The notes beneath the pieces are model-generated. The model was given only the letters and a program-made list of their open reading frames with translations, did no database searches and had not been told where the DNA came from. From Aristolochia californica (Eukaryota > Streptophyta > Magnoliopsida > Piperales > Aristolochiaceae): a stretch of 64,000 nucleotides of DNA. The stretch is taken from the NCBI GenBank assembly GCA_029961685.1, contig JARWKL010000012.1:16725227-16789226 (forward strand), read 5' to 3'. The translations under genes and the position numbers were made by a program. Positions 11,101 to 21,559 of the stretch are shown in pieces (within the stretch, counting starts at the first letter, position 1; each line of letters begins with the position of its first letter).

Positions 11101-14100
11101 CGATGAACAGGAATTCGATGTCCGCCTCCTCTAATTTGTTGATGACACTCTATAGTTTGGAGATGCATCCTTGGATTAGATCAAGTGGACCAAGGCCCTC
11201 CTTGGCCTTGTCGAAGTGACTTCTAGGCTGAAAATATGTTGGCACAAAACCACCCTCACAAGCTTCCACATCGACGCAGAGGAACTACAATCTATGGCAG
11301 TCTACCTTGGCTGCTCCCTTGCCGCTCTTCACACCACTTACCTATGGCTCCCATTATTTGATTGCCTCCTGCACAAAAGCCTTTGGTCCCCTATGATTGC
11401 GAGATTGGACAGTTGCTTGGCCAGTTGGAGTGGATGACTTCTCTCTATAGTTGGTTGACTCATCCTCGTGAATTCTTGCATCGCTGGCCTTTAAATCATT
11501 TTCTATCCTTCCTCCCCTGCCCAACATCCATTTGCCATCAAATTGAGAGCATCAAGAAGCGCCTCCTTTGGCGGGGGGGGGGGGGGGGGGGGGGGGTGGG
11601 TGGCTGACGATGATTTTAAGTACCATCTTGTAAACTGGAAGGATATCTGGAAGCCAAAGACTCTGGGTGGTTTTGGGATCAGACTCATCAAAGACATGAA
11701 TTCCACCCTCCTTCTTAATTGGTTGTGGAAATTCAATACTTCTCCAAAATCCATATGGAGACCCATTGTTGTTGCTAAGCTGAATCGGAATGTGACTCGG
11801 TGGACCTCTGGAGGATCACGTTACAGACTTTCCCCTCTTTGGCCCTCCTTATTCCTCGTACTCCCCATTTTTGCGGCCACTGCCTGATTCTATGTTGGGA
11901 ATGGTGAATATATTGAATTTTGAATGACTAGTAGAGAGGATTCGAACCTCTTTGTGCATCCTACCAAGTAGCCACCACACTTCTATCTCTGTGGCTGACT
12001 CTTGGGGCCATGGCAGCTGTTGGAACTTCTACCTTCGATGTGGTTTGAATGGCATGGAAAGTAGGGATGTTTGTGCCCTCCTTGACGACCTCAGCCCCAT
12101 CAAAATTAGAAGTCATATTGAGGACAGACTGGTCTAGTTGAGGACAGACTGGTCTAGATCCTTTATCAAAAAAAAAAAAAAACTTTATCAAAAAAGGACA
12201 GACTGGTCTAGAGGCCTGCTTACAATGGTATTTTTTCAGACACATCTGCCTATCTTCACATCTAGGGCTGGACTATTGATCATTTGATGCATTGTGCTGC
12301 TATTGCCTGGCACCCCTCAGCTCTTGCCAAGGTCAGATTTTTTTATCTAGAGTTCTCTTCATAATGAAATCCTAACCGTGGAGAATCTTCAAAGAAGAGG
12401 TAACTTGGGTCTTTACATTCAATGCCCTCTTTGCAATTCTAATGATGAGAGTGTCTCCCACATTCTTCTTCACTGTCCTTATGCTTGGAGGGTGTGGACT
12501 TGGCTGATCAATCTGATTGGGCTTTAAGTCTGCCTTTCCAGTGATCTCCCTACCACTTGCCACTTATTGCTCGAATCCCCCCTTGATTGGGTAAGCTTCT
12601 TCTCTCAACTTGCCTTGTGCATGTTCCTTGGGGCTTATGAAGAGAAAGGGACAACCGTCGCTTCAATTGCAAGTTCTCCAGTGTTGACGATGTCTCCAAC
12701 GGCATCATTGGTCAAATTTTCACTTGGATTCACTCTCAGAAGGAATTTCAATGCCTGGGTGAAAATCCCCTTTGCAGCAAATGGTGGGCTATTGCTCAGA
12801 TGTCTGCACTCACCCGTGGCCTCACTATGCAAGAATAGCGACCCTCGCCCCTAGGCGTCCTCAAGCTTAACTTTAACAGCATAACCTCAAACCAACAAGT
12901 TTTGGCAGGGTCATCCGGACCTCTAATGGCTCCATTCTTAGGACTACACCTCTGCTGAGCTCATGTCCCTCCTCTAGAGTCTACTTTCTTTTGGGATCAC
13001 TTCTTCAGCCCACATATTATCGAAGGAGACTCCAAAGTGGTGATAAGTTGGTGCTCTTCCTCTTTCTTTGAGCCTCCTTGGCTGCATTGGGCTACCTTCT
13101 ACAACATAAGGGACATTTCCTCCATTTTTTCTTGTATTTGGTTTCATGTTCCAAGATCAGCCAATTCTTTGGCTGACTCTCTTGCTAAGCATGGAGTTTT
13201 CTTTCTATCGCTTGTTGTAATGGGAATGCTCCTCTGATTGTTTGTTTGCTCCTTTTGCTTAATAAAACCTATCCATTTAAAAAATATATAAAAATGAAGG
13301 GTATTGCATTCTTCGAAAATCCAGGGCTGGGAGAAGTTTCTATCTAACTATGCGTAGATATTTCAAAAGAATGATATATTTATCCTTATTTTATCTATTT
13401 ATTTATGGAAGGTCAGATTTTATTGAAAGATTACTAAACACCTTGATCTGGATTCCTGTTCACATTTATGAAGTTTATTGATCTGCCTAGAAGAAGAATC
13501 TACTTACCCTTGGCAATACATTTTAATATGTTGGAACCGAGTGATGACTTGCTTCTTGGTAGTTCCTTAAAATTTGCTGGATTGTCTTATGACATGTGGG
13601 GACCTCTTGTAATATTATTAAGATTTTGAAGAGGCGACCCTATCTACTCATGAGATACTTGAAAATGAAGCTTCATGGTTTGAACATTTAGAGAAAATGC
13701 TGGAGGGAGCAAACTGCTCACTTATCATACTTAACGTCGCAAAATTGCAGTTTGTATGTTTGTTTCTCTTTATTATGTTTTAATGTAATTTTAAGCGATT
13801 AAATAAAAATTCTGCATCATTTAAAAAAAAATTTTTTTGAGTAAAAGAATAGGTATCTAAACACTTTATATGACACGTGGGTCAGTCATGCTGGGTATGC
13901 TTGTTTGCTCAGTTAATTCAATTTTTGTGGACAGGTGGATGTGGTTGTTACTACAACTGGTGGAATAGAAGAAGACATTATTAAATGCCTCGCTCCCACA
14001 TATAGAGGTGACTTTTCTCTGCGCGGAGCATATTTACGATCAAAAGGATTGAATCGGATTGGGAACCTGTTGGTCCCTAATGACAACTACTGTAAATTTG

Positions 14101-17100
14101 AAGATTGGATTATCCCAATTTTTGACCAAATGTTGCAAGAACAATCTGAAGAGGTACTCTTAAAAATCCGAATGTTAATTAAAGTAAGTTGCATTCACAG
14201 ATTGGCCTCAGATTGCCTTCTTGTTGCATCCATTTGTTTCATATATTACCTGTCTCATATTGTTGGGACTGTGCCAAAATCTTTAAAGTACAATCTACAG
14301 TTGCTGACTGCAAGGTGCCCTCTAACAATCCTACCACCATTGTCTTACCGCATGCTAATGAGCACACTCGCCCAAGCAAGTGGCAGAACTCTGACTGATA
14401 CTTGCTTGACCATAGCCATTTAAGCCAGCCTGCCTTGTGCCTTTCTTTTTTTCTTTTTTTATTTTTTGGAAAAGTAAGAGCGATTTTATTGAGAGGAGCA
14501 AAGATGACTACTGGCTTCCCAGAGAGAGGAGTAGGCCCACAAACAGAAGACTACAGATCATACAAAAGATTAACAATAACCAGATAAAGAAAGCAGTGGA
14601 ATCCAGTATAGGAAAGGAAACTGGAACTTAATGGTACTGAATAATCAACTCAGTGAGAGAGGCACCCTCTTTCGCAAGCTTGTCAGCATTGCCATTTGCA
14701 AACCTTGGAGTGTGCAACCAGGAAATGTTGAAAGGTTAAGCCAAATAAAAGATCTCTTTGACCAAATGAAGAAGATGCCGGGGGGTTAGCCCCCTTCTTG
14801 CACCACTCTATCACCACAAAGGGAATCATGGATTTGTGTTCCCTCCAATGACTTTTCCTTTTTCCCTTCAATTTATTGGACCTTATTTAGTGAGGATAAT
14901 TTGGCTATCATCTTTTGCTGTGCTTTGGTGGAGTGTTGCCACCTGTAGTGCTTCCTTGACATTTATGATGAGATCATGGATTTGTGAACAGATTAATGAT
15001 GATTTCTTGGGACTTGTTTTCCTTTTGGTAGATGCTTTGTACCCTTAGAGCTTCTTGCCTCCGTTGTTTTTCTTTTTTCTTGCATCCTTTGCACTCCAGG
15101 GTACTTTCTATACTTATTCCCTCCAATGAATATTTTTCTCATTCTGCTCAGGAAAAAAAAGGAAAAGAAATGCGAAGAGATAAGAAAGATAAGGAAAGCA
15201 AAAGCCAAGGGAAAATTCCCTCTGCATCTTTTTCTTTCCCTATTTTCAGCATCATTGTCTTATGGAGAGACTCAGGATTACTGGGTTCAGTCTTATCTTA
15301 TCTTGTTTTGCTGTCTGCACACGTTGATTGATTTTGAATGGATTTGGGTAGACCATTTTTGTATACAAAATGTTTAGACCATTGTAAAGCTTAGGCTTCA
15401 TTATCCTCCACCAGAATTCCTTAGCAAGGTCCTTACAAAGTCATGTGAGGTAATTGTCTTCAAATAAAGAAATGTAGATTAAATAAAGTTCTTATTGCCT
15501 TCTTGCAGCTTCTAATTTCTTCTATAATTTAGCTCAAGAAATATCACAGTCCAGTTTCAAAATGTGTTGTTGTATCCTTCCTTACAATCTCTTATTGTTA
15601 GGGAATTGCTCCCCGTCCCTCTGTAATTCTTTGTTCTTTTGTTAATATATACATCATTTTTTTTTTAAAAAAATGTGTTGTTGTATCCTGTTCTGTTTGT
15701 ATAACCGGCAAGTCCTTTTTTTTTTTTTTTTTTTTTTTCAGGGTATACTTTGGACTCCATCAAAGGTGATTGCACGCCTTGGGAAAGAAATAAATGATCC
15801 AAATTCATATCTGTACTGGGCATATAAGGTCTGTGCAAAGCTGGGAGACTAGTTAATTTTAGATGTCTATTAAGCATTTCTTTTAGCACCATGGGGAGAG
15901 TTGGATTTTAAATTTTTAAGACTTATTTGTGGCTTCAACCTTTGGCCTCAACGGTCACATGGGGGGTTTTAGAGTGAGGTCTTGGGTTCAAGTCTCATCA
16001 CAGGATGAGGTAGGTTTGTGCGTGTTTAATCAAACTTTGGAAAAAAATTTAAGGGTTATTTGCATGTAGCTGGGATTAAATCCTTGACTAAAATTATAGA
16101 GTACAATAAATGTACTTTGCTGCTCTGCTTGTTATGAGGTAATTTATGTTTTTATCTAATCTTATCATAGTGTACAAAAGTACTATGCTCTTCTTACCAA
16201 GAATTGTGTTCTTTGTAGAATGATATTCCAGTCTTTTGCCCAGGGCTGACTGATGGGTCACTTGGAGACATGTTATACTTTCATTCATTTCGTAAACCGG
16301 GTTTAGTTATTGATGTTGTTCAAGGTATGTTATGCAATTCATATGCATTAAAAATTGGTATATTAATTGAATAGTGTTCGTTGTGTGTAGGGATGTAATT
16401 GGTATATGGACAAAACGGAATAAGCTATTTCATATACTAGTTCGATTACTGTTTCTTTATTTTGCCTCTGTTTTGTTTGATGCAACAACATCATTCCGGT
16501 TTCGTTTATTTACCCGGTTACCCATCAGATAGGTAAACGGGTAAATAAATATAAAATTAGTAAAAATTAATAAAAATCTATAAAGTTCTTGCAAATTAAA
16601 AGGACAATATGATTACACTTTATAATACCTAAAGGCCTATAAAAACATCATATAACATCATACACATAACAAAGTTTTAAAAAAATACATCATCTTTAAA
16701 AAAAATTTATAAGAAGATTATATTCTTTGTTTCTTTAGAGAAATCTGGACATTATCTTTTAACTTATACCATTAATATATTGAAAATTACTTTTACATCC
16801 TTAGTAAGACGGTAATTGGTAATCGGGTATGGAATAGCCATTACCCAATTCCTTTCTGTTTAATAAATAGTAAACGGTAAACGAGTAAAATTATGTGCTT
16901 ACTAATTGGGTAAATTTTTTGTTCCATTTCTGCTCTGTTTGGTATTATGGTCAAAGGAAATTTGGTTAAACGGGGAAATTGACACCCCTAAATTTGTGTG
17001 AGCAGATATAAGAGCCATCAATGGTGAAGCTGTGCATGCCACTCCAAGGAAGACTGGCATGATAATTCTTGGAGGTGGCTTGCCAAAGCACCATATATGC

Positions 17101-17813
17101 AATGCCAACATGATGCGAAATGGTGCAGATTATGCTGTTTTTATAAACACAGCACAGGAGTTTGATGGGAGTGATTCGGGAGCACGCCCTGATGAGGCAG
17201 TTTCGTGGGGGAAGATACGAGGTTCTGCAAAAACTGTTAAAGTATCTCTCTCTCTCTCTCTCTCTCTATTTCTGTTGTATTCATCACACATATCATCATC
17301 TACAGCCTTGTCCAGATTTTTGTTTTTGAGTATAATGAGAAATTCATTAAGGAAAGAGAGCAGTAACCAATTTTTGCTGAGTTATTTGTTGAAATAAAAA
17401 TCTTCAACTGCAATTGCGGTTACATTGTTCTAAACAGTGGATGTGGGTATGCAAAAATCCTTCTTTCATGCTTTAAATGATATGCTGGAAGCAGGGGATT
17501 CTTGTTGTTGTTAATTAAATAGATCAGTTATAGGTTGACAATGGGTGCCAATTTGGCTATGGATGGATTGATTGGTACATTGTTCTGTTTTGAGATGTGA
17601 AGATCTTCTTGGAAATTACCTTTATCTGTTTGTTAGTTAATTCATGTACCGCATTCAACTCTTTTTTTTTTTTTTTTTTGGGGTGGATTTGTCTGTTTAA
17701 GTATTGAACTAAGTATATTCCAGGTCCACTGTGATGCAACGATTGCTTTCCCTCTACTGGTGGCTGAGACATTTGCTAAAAGGGTGAAGGGATTGGTAAA
17801 CAACGGAGCATAA
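5129..17813 (+). CDS. DHS: Deoxyhypusine synthase, seven exons
   Basis: Deoxyhypusine synthase moves the aminobutyl group of spermidine onto a lysine of eIF5A, using NAD, in the cytosol. The exons I read are 5129-5341, 5432-5599, 13935-14153, 15742-15828, 16219-16324, 17006-17241 and 17724-17813, all with GT-AG introns and consistent phase. Together they give 372 codons and a TAA stop, a usual length for the plant enzyme. Landmarks include [17 protein letters not shown] and [11 protein letters not shown] near the N-terminus, KCKIF-like [52 protein letters not shown], and EAVSWGKIR, whose lysine (about residue 334) corresponds to the active-site lysine of the family. I chose the ATG at 5129 because the protein begins there as in other plants. 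No stop or frameshift interrupts the exons. The gene carries many transposons in its introns; whether it is expressed normally is unknown. Confidence 0.95.
5342..5431 (+). other. DHS intron 1, 90 nt, in frame and without a stop
   Basis: Donor GTGACT follows GCGATG and acceptor TTGAAG precedes CTAGATTGG. The intron is a multiple of three and has no stop in the DHS frame, so retention would insert 30 mostly hydrophobic and cysteine-rich residues. Known plant DHS proteins run directly from the residues before it to LDW, which supports removal. Confidence 0.85.
5879..6581 (+). repeat. Tandem array of four ~167-186 bp units
   Basis: Four units begin near 5879, 6054, 6221 and 6396. Each contains a GGTCTATCCCAAAATGG-type segment, a GATAATGGCATGATTTTTCT segment and a CCTTGTTAGTGTCCTTGTA-like segment. 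Units differ by point changes and short indels; the last has an extra ACACAATT-type insertion. A diverged partial unit lies on the far side of the Copia block at about 9587-9670, so the array is interrupted. Function is unknown. Confidence 0.85.
6700..7737 (+). pseudogene. Copia integrase C-terminus and reverse transcriptase, broken
   Basis: The reading starts with the CVFLGYS segment typical of the Copia integrase tail and a shifted [18 protein letters not shown] segment. It continues through a linker to the reverse transcriptase: [46 protein letters not shown] and [10 protein letters not shown]. Stops occur at about 7385 and 7635, and there are frameshifts. The RT stops abruptly near 7737, before the catalytic YVDD region, and is followed directly by gag-type sequence. 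This is the 3' half of a Copia polyprotein placed upstream of its 5' half. Confidence 0.85.
7871..8265 (-). mobile_element. TRIM-like miniature LTR element nested in Copia gag
   Basis: Direct terminal repeats lie at 7871-7945 and 8182-8265 and share GTTAGGAGCGGAAGACATAG. Each begins TGTTA and ends TAACA. On the minus strand the repeat is followed by TTGGTATCAAAGC (about 8168-8180), one mismatch from the initiator-Met tRNA primer-binding site. A purine-rich GAAGGTGGGGTG lies just before the other repeat. Flanks taaat (7866-7870) and taaac (8266-8270) look like a 5-bp target duplication with one change. The element is 395 bp and has no coding capacity. Inside are two ~78 bp repeats and a GTTCGAATCCC box-B-like motif. 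The gag frame resumes after it. Confidence 0.8.
7989..8144. repeat. Two ~78 bp direct repeats inside the TRIM-like element
   Basis: Each unit contains TGGCCCAACCGCA followed by a CACCTACCAGTATTT-type stretch and ends in a GCGC-rich tract. They account for about two thirds of the internal region. Their role is unknown. Confidence 0.7.
9587..9670 (+). repeat. Partial diverged unit of the 170-bp array
   Basis: AATTAGGTCTAGGTCTA and the following ATTAATAACCTGATTATTTTTC-like stretch align with the corresponding parts of the units at 5879-6581. It marks the right flank of the Copia block. Confidence 0.55.
10600..13297 (+). mobile_element. LINE remnant in DHS intron 2
   Basis: Recognisable from about 11100 is the end of a LINE reverse transcriptase around a V/ADDTL motif. 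Next come an [19 protein letters not shown] segment and [31 protein letters not shown] segment follows at about 11620-11680. A zinc-binding RVT tail is near 12390-12490 ([21 protein letters not shown]). The RNase H C-terminal region lies near 13030-13200 ([16 protein letters not shown]). It ends with an AATAAA and an A-rich tail near 13262-13297. Many stops and frameshifts are present. The left limit is uncertain; 10600-11100 is G/A-rich and only tentatively included. Confidence 0.75.
11573..11596 (+). repeat. Poly-G tract of 24 bases in the LINE
   Basis: An uninterrupted run of G replaces the short Gly codons of the LINE motif that normally reads as a Leu-Trp-Gly-Gly segment. It is probably slippage expansion; its exact length could be an assembly uncertainty. 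Confidence 0.8.
14443..14870 (-). mobile_element. LINE 3' end fragment in DHS intron 3
   Basis: On the minus strand the stretch encodes the end of a LINE RNase H domain, [20 protein letters not shown], at about 14640-14730, preceded by a [16 protein letters not shown] segment. The T-rich run on the plus strand at 14443-14475 would be its A-rich tail. It lies opposite to the gene. The rest of the element is absent or unrecognisable. Confidence 0.65.
15560..15680 (+). mobile_element. Possible LINE 3' tail
   Basis: The sequence around ATTGTTAGGGAATTG followed by a pyrimidine-rich stretch and an A-rich end resembles the last 100 bases of the LINE that ends near 25151. The match is short and diverged, so this is tentative. 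Confidence 0.3.
15935..16045 (+). mobile_element. Possible tRNA-derived SINE remnant in DHS intron 4
   Basis: TGGCCTCAACGG resembles a polymerase III A box and GGGTTCAAGTCTC, about 35 bases later, resembles a B box. An A-rich stretch follows at about 16040. No full tRNA fold is possible and the target duplication was not identified. Confidence 0.35.
16388..16990. mobile_element. hAT-like MITE in DHS intron 5
   Basis: The element begins TAGGGATGTAATTGG and ends with the complement of TAGGGGTGTCAATTTCC, imperfect terminal inverted repeats of hAT type. Flanks GTTGTGTG (16380-16387) and TTTGTGTG (16993-17000) may be an 8-bp target duplication with one change and two extra bases. The interior has inverted CGGGTAAACGGGTAA-like segments and no coding frame. 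Its right end is only about 15 bases from the first base of exon 6. Confidence 0.65.
17243..17270 (+). repeat. (TC)n microsatellite at the DHS exon 6 donor
   Basis: A CT repeat begins immediately after the GTAT donor of exon 6. It could vary in length between individuals and lies next to a splice site. Confidence 0.8.
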
Positions 17814-18221
17814 TCGTACTTTGGTTGTCTATGCAACCTAAACTTGAAAAAATGGTAATATTTTTTCCTCGTACTTCTGTCTCTTAATGTCGTAGTAATC
17901 CCTACATGGTTTTGTAGTCAAGTTTATTCTGATAAACTGAGTAATTTTGTTTATATGGAAGTATGTAGAAAGTTGAATCCAATGAACTAACAACACAATG
18001 TAAGTAGCTGAATTTAAGTGACGTGTAGTAACTGGAAAATAGTTTTAAGTTTGAATTGTTTTGATGATTCTTTAGATGCTCACTAACCATCAGCATACCA
18101 TCTTTCTTTGTTGCTTAAGAATGTAGTAATATTTGCCTAAGGCTTTGTAGCTGCCAGAATAGCTTCTCACTCTATTTTATGTGCTTTACTCTACTGTGAA
18201 GAAGCTTCTAAGATTTAGTAG
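17814..18221 (+). other. DHS 3' flank
   Basis: This stretch follows the DHS stop and should contain the 3' UTR. No unambiguous AATAAA close to the stop is seen, which is common in plants. No other gene is recognised before the LTR at 18222. Confidence 0.4.
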
Positions 18222-18738
18222 TGTTAGAATTTGCAGGAGAAAAGAGTTAGGAAAGATTAGGGTTTATAGACCCTTCTCACTTATTTATAACTTAAATAAT
18301 ATTAAATATACGTTTTTGTCCTTGCTTCACATAAATCCTAGTTATCTATTGTCAAAATTATGAAATAAGAGGGACTGAGAGAGAGGAAGAGAGAAGGAAG
18401 AGAGGATAATCGAGGTGACGGCAGCAAGAGAGCTGGAACTCTGATGATTAGGGTTCTGGTCGACCCCTAATCCTTATAGCTTTAAGTCAGGTACAAAGAC
18501 AATAATAGCCCCATTCACTTAAACCCTTATAACTCCTACATTACACCTTCTAATTATATGAAACTTGAGCTACATAAACTATCAAACATGCTGAATAAGA
18601 TAAGACTATACTTAGGGAGTGTAGATAGTGAGTAATTACCAAATACCCTTTACAATATTTTCCAACATCTACTTTATACAAGATTCAACTTTCCTAGAAA
18701 ACACGGGAAACTAAATAAACTAATTATATTTTCTAATG
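18222..18738 (-). mobile_element. Copia-type LTR
   Basis: The left end TGTTAGAATTTGC and the right end TTTTCTAATG mirror each other with the terminal CA mutated. Immediately right of it is CTCTCCCTCAAGCTAGA, the complement of a Copia polypurine tract, so this is a 3' LTR of a minus-strand element. No coding region of that element survives to the right. Confidence 0.65.
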
Positions 18739-18903
18739 CTCTCCCTCAAGCTAGAACGAATAGTTTCAACTTGTTATAAAGTGTCTCCGAATTCCCCTGT
18801 TAGCATAAAAAAATACATATGATCTTCAAAAAAAAAAAAAAAGTGGTCGATGTGGCTTAAAAAATTTGTGGTTTTTTTGTAGCCTATTGGCTTTTGAGCT
18901 TGC

Positions 18904-19257
18904 GCTTAGCATTCACAAACCTATACTCTTTCTTCCTCTTAAGTTGGGTAGAGCATGTGCCAATTATCCTAGCTTGGATAGAATAAAAAATCAGATTTGT
19001 TAAGTTTTTCTTCCTCTATCTGCTTAGCATTCACAAACCTATATTCTTTCTTCCCCTTAAGTTGGGTAGAGCATGTGCCAATGATCCCAGCTTGGATCGA
19101 ATAAAAACTCAAGATTTGCAAAGTTTATCTTCCTCCATCTGCTTAGCATTCACTAACCTATACTCTTTCTTCCCCTTAAGTTGGGTAGAGCATGTGCCAA
19201 TGATCCCAAATTGGATAGAATTAAAATTTAAGATTTTTAAAGTTTATCTTCCTCCAT
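18904..19257 (+). repeat. Three tandem copies of a ~118 bp unit
   Basis: Units start at 18904, 19022 and 19141. Each carries GGGTAGAGCATGTGCCAAT and CCTTAAGTTGGG. The latter resembles the complement of a Copia polypurine tract, so the array may come from a Copia leader beside the LTR at 18222-18738. Confidence 0.85.
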
Positions 19258-19781
19258 CTCTCCCACTAAAATCCGAAAACCCTAAAACCCAATTAAGGGT
19301 AAAATAAGTCACCAAGGACAAAATCACCCATAGATAGCAAAATAAGATGACCACCCTGAGGAACTCAAAAAAATAAATAATTTGTGACACAAAATTAAGA
19401 CTACATAAAGTAAGATCAAAATTAAAGAGTTCTAAAATAAAAATGAAATGAATTGGTCTTAAAAAATACAAAAGAGTCCACTTAATATGAGATGGCACAA
19501 GAGATAGGTAAAAGTGATTATGCAAAGAATATAAAAAACTTACGGGAGGATCCATACTGACATAAGTGCGAGAAAGATCACAAATTGAAAGTGCATAGCC
19601 ATATGAGACATCAAAGGTGGAAACAAAAAAAAAAAAAAAAAAAACAGAGAATTGACCACAAAACCAACCAATATTTTGTTTAGAAAATAGACCAGAAAAT
19701 TATAGATTGAGAAGATAGACCACATAATCATACCATGAAAACTTTCCACCAAAAGAAAAACCAAAATTGAATAATGGGGCC
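19258..19781. other. AT-rich sequence between LTRs
   Basis: No coding region recognised. An A-run of about 18 bases lies near 19625-19644. Probably Copia leader debris. Confidence 0.35.
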
Positions 19782-20106
19782 TGTTGAGTTTTTGGAAAAG
19801 AGATATAATTCATTGGTTTGAGTATAATTGAGTATGATAAGCTTCTAGTTATAATAGAATCGGATTATAATTAAACTAACCATGTCCTAGTTACACCCAA
19901 AGTTTACTCCTAAACGTAAGTCTTAGAATAATTAACCAACTGAACATAAATAAAAGATTAAAATGACTAAAACTCCTCCGACTAAAACACTTCTGTGAGA
20001 CTTCCTTCCATAAGATTCCTGTTAGACTTTGCAATATTAATTATTGCGCTGTGAAATTTCTTTCTGTGAGAGTCATGTAAAACTCTTCCATACCTGCTCT
20101 TCTACA
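19782..20106 (-). mobile_element. Copia-type LTR, same family as 60888-61220
   Basis: The ends TGTTGAGTTTTTGG and GCTCTTCTACA give TG...CA on both strands. The complement of a polypurine tract, TTCCCCCTTAAGCTGGAG, follows directly. The reverse complement aligns along its whole length with the LTR at 60888-61220, including GTTTTACATGACTCTC against GTTGTACATGACTCTC. So this is a 3' LTR of a minus-strand element. Confidence 0.75.
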
Positions 20107-21110
20107 TTCCCCCTTAAGCTGGAGTTTATAAATTCAGCTTGCGAGGAAAAAGATTCTTGGTCTTCAATCTTCTTTAGTTGATTTTTTTTTTATTAATGCA
20201 AATCTTCTTCTTTTGCTCTCCCCCTTGATTATTCTGATCACATAAAATTTGATTACCACAACACATGGAATCCTTCGTGATAGATCATGTCACCGACCTC
20301 ATCTATCATACTTTCTTTATTCACCCCCTCAAGCTGGAAGATAATGGTAGTGATCCCAGTTTGAAACAAAAAAATAAATATAGTGATTATCTCCTCCATC
20401 TAGAGATCTCAAGGATAAGAACTCAACCAGACACTCTAAAAAAATTAAAAAATATGGGCGATGAGGACTTGAAATCAACCTCAATGGATTTTGAACACAA
20501 GGTAATGCCTGTTACTCAAAGAACGACAATTAAAGAACCCATGTGAGAGCACTAGTAAAAAAGTTTCAATGGACTGACAATCACTCATATATAATAAAAA
20601 TGAACTAACCTAATAAACTTAAGGGCTTAGCCTAAAAGGGTAAATGATAGTCCAATAAAGATGGTAGGAGAAAGGTAGACCAAATAAAAAGGTTTGTGGA
20701 GGGGGGGGGGTATAAAAGGTAGATAAGATAAACACCATGTAATAAAAATAATAATATGTAATTGTAAATAAAAATAACAAACAAGTTGGACCAATTATGA
20801 TCTCAAAGAAATTTCTGGGCGTTATGCATAATTTTTGGATGATGATGATGCTGAAGATATGCAACCGTTGCAGATAAGCTACTAGAGAGAAGACCCCAAG
20901 GTCAATGGTCCCATTCGATCTCCCATCAGAAAATAATATTTTTTTAGATGGGTATGAGAACACATGGACCGAACTAATTTTTTTAGTCTGAACCACATAA
21001 TTTTGATTCGAACCCGGACCTGGCTCCAGACCCACTCTTCTCATTGAGATCACAAGTCGGCAAGCTTGTGGGGCTCTGTTGTGTTTGAGTTTCCCTTGAA
21101 AGAGCATTAG
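20107..21110. other. Element debris, no gene seen
   Basis: A second CACCCCCTCAAGCTGGAAG, like a complemented polypurine tract, is at about 20323-20341, so this is probably the duplicated 3' leader of a Copia. A 93-codon open frame at 20265-20546 has no recognisable features. A G-run lies at 20701-20710. Confidence 0.4.
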
Positions 21111-21216
21111 ATGTACATCAAGGAGGAGTCTTCTGTGGCAAAAGGCAGATATTTGAGCAACATTAGACCTCTGAGCAGTGGCGGAGCCAAGGAGAGTTGC
21201 AGCACCGCTAACAGCC

Positions 21217-21395
21217 ATGGGTATCGATTTGGTTGCTGGTGGAAAAGTAAGAAAACCAAGCGAATCGCTCCCAAATCCGATGTCCTGGACTCCTTGTTAA
21301 GCTCTACAGTTGTTTCATATGAAGAACTGAGACGAAATTCAACACTGTTATTCTGAAGTGGCTCTTCATGAGCAATGTGGACAAACATGCATAAT
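21217..21395 (+). pseudogene. Ribosomal protein L18 fragment, frameshifted
   Basis: The ATG at 21217 starts MGIDLVAGGK, the beginning of eukaryotic cytosolic ribosomal protein L18. The frame then shifts by one base to read SKKTKRIAPKSD. After another change it continues as RTETKFNTVILKWLFMSN. Stops interrupt it and the match ends near 21395, about 70 residues into a protein of about 187. No introns interrupt the fragment, which suggests an mRNA-derived copy or a captured fragment. It cannot make a ribosomal protein. Confidence 0.8.
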
Positions 21396-21559
21396 TGGCT
21401 GCCAGGAAAATTCTTGCAAGCACCCATGATCTTGCTATGAACAGGAAATAATAATCAAAGGAAAATACTACCTTAGGTCTTCCGATGAAGTGAAAACTGC
21501 AACAGAAATACGTCTCTTGATGAGAGAAAGAGTGTGAGCGCAGCTGCAGAAGACTTAGT

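Larger units (their letters stand above)
5600..13934 (+). other. DHS intron 2, 8.3 kb, filled with transposable elements
   Basis: Donor GTGAGC at 5600 and acceptor GACAG ending at 13934 join exon 2 to exon 3 in phase 0. Contents in order: a 170-bp tandem array, a permuted Copia with a nested TRIM-like element, a single leftover array unit, about 900 bp of unassigned AT-rich sequence (9700-10590), a LINE, and about 600 bp before exon 3 in which I recognise nothing. Confidence 0.85.

Noticed and set aside
11925..11975. tRNA-like T-arm on the minus strand (AGAGGTTCGAATCCTCT)
   Set aside because: There is no D arm, anticodon arm or acceptor stem around it, and it lies inside LINE coding remains.
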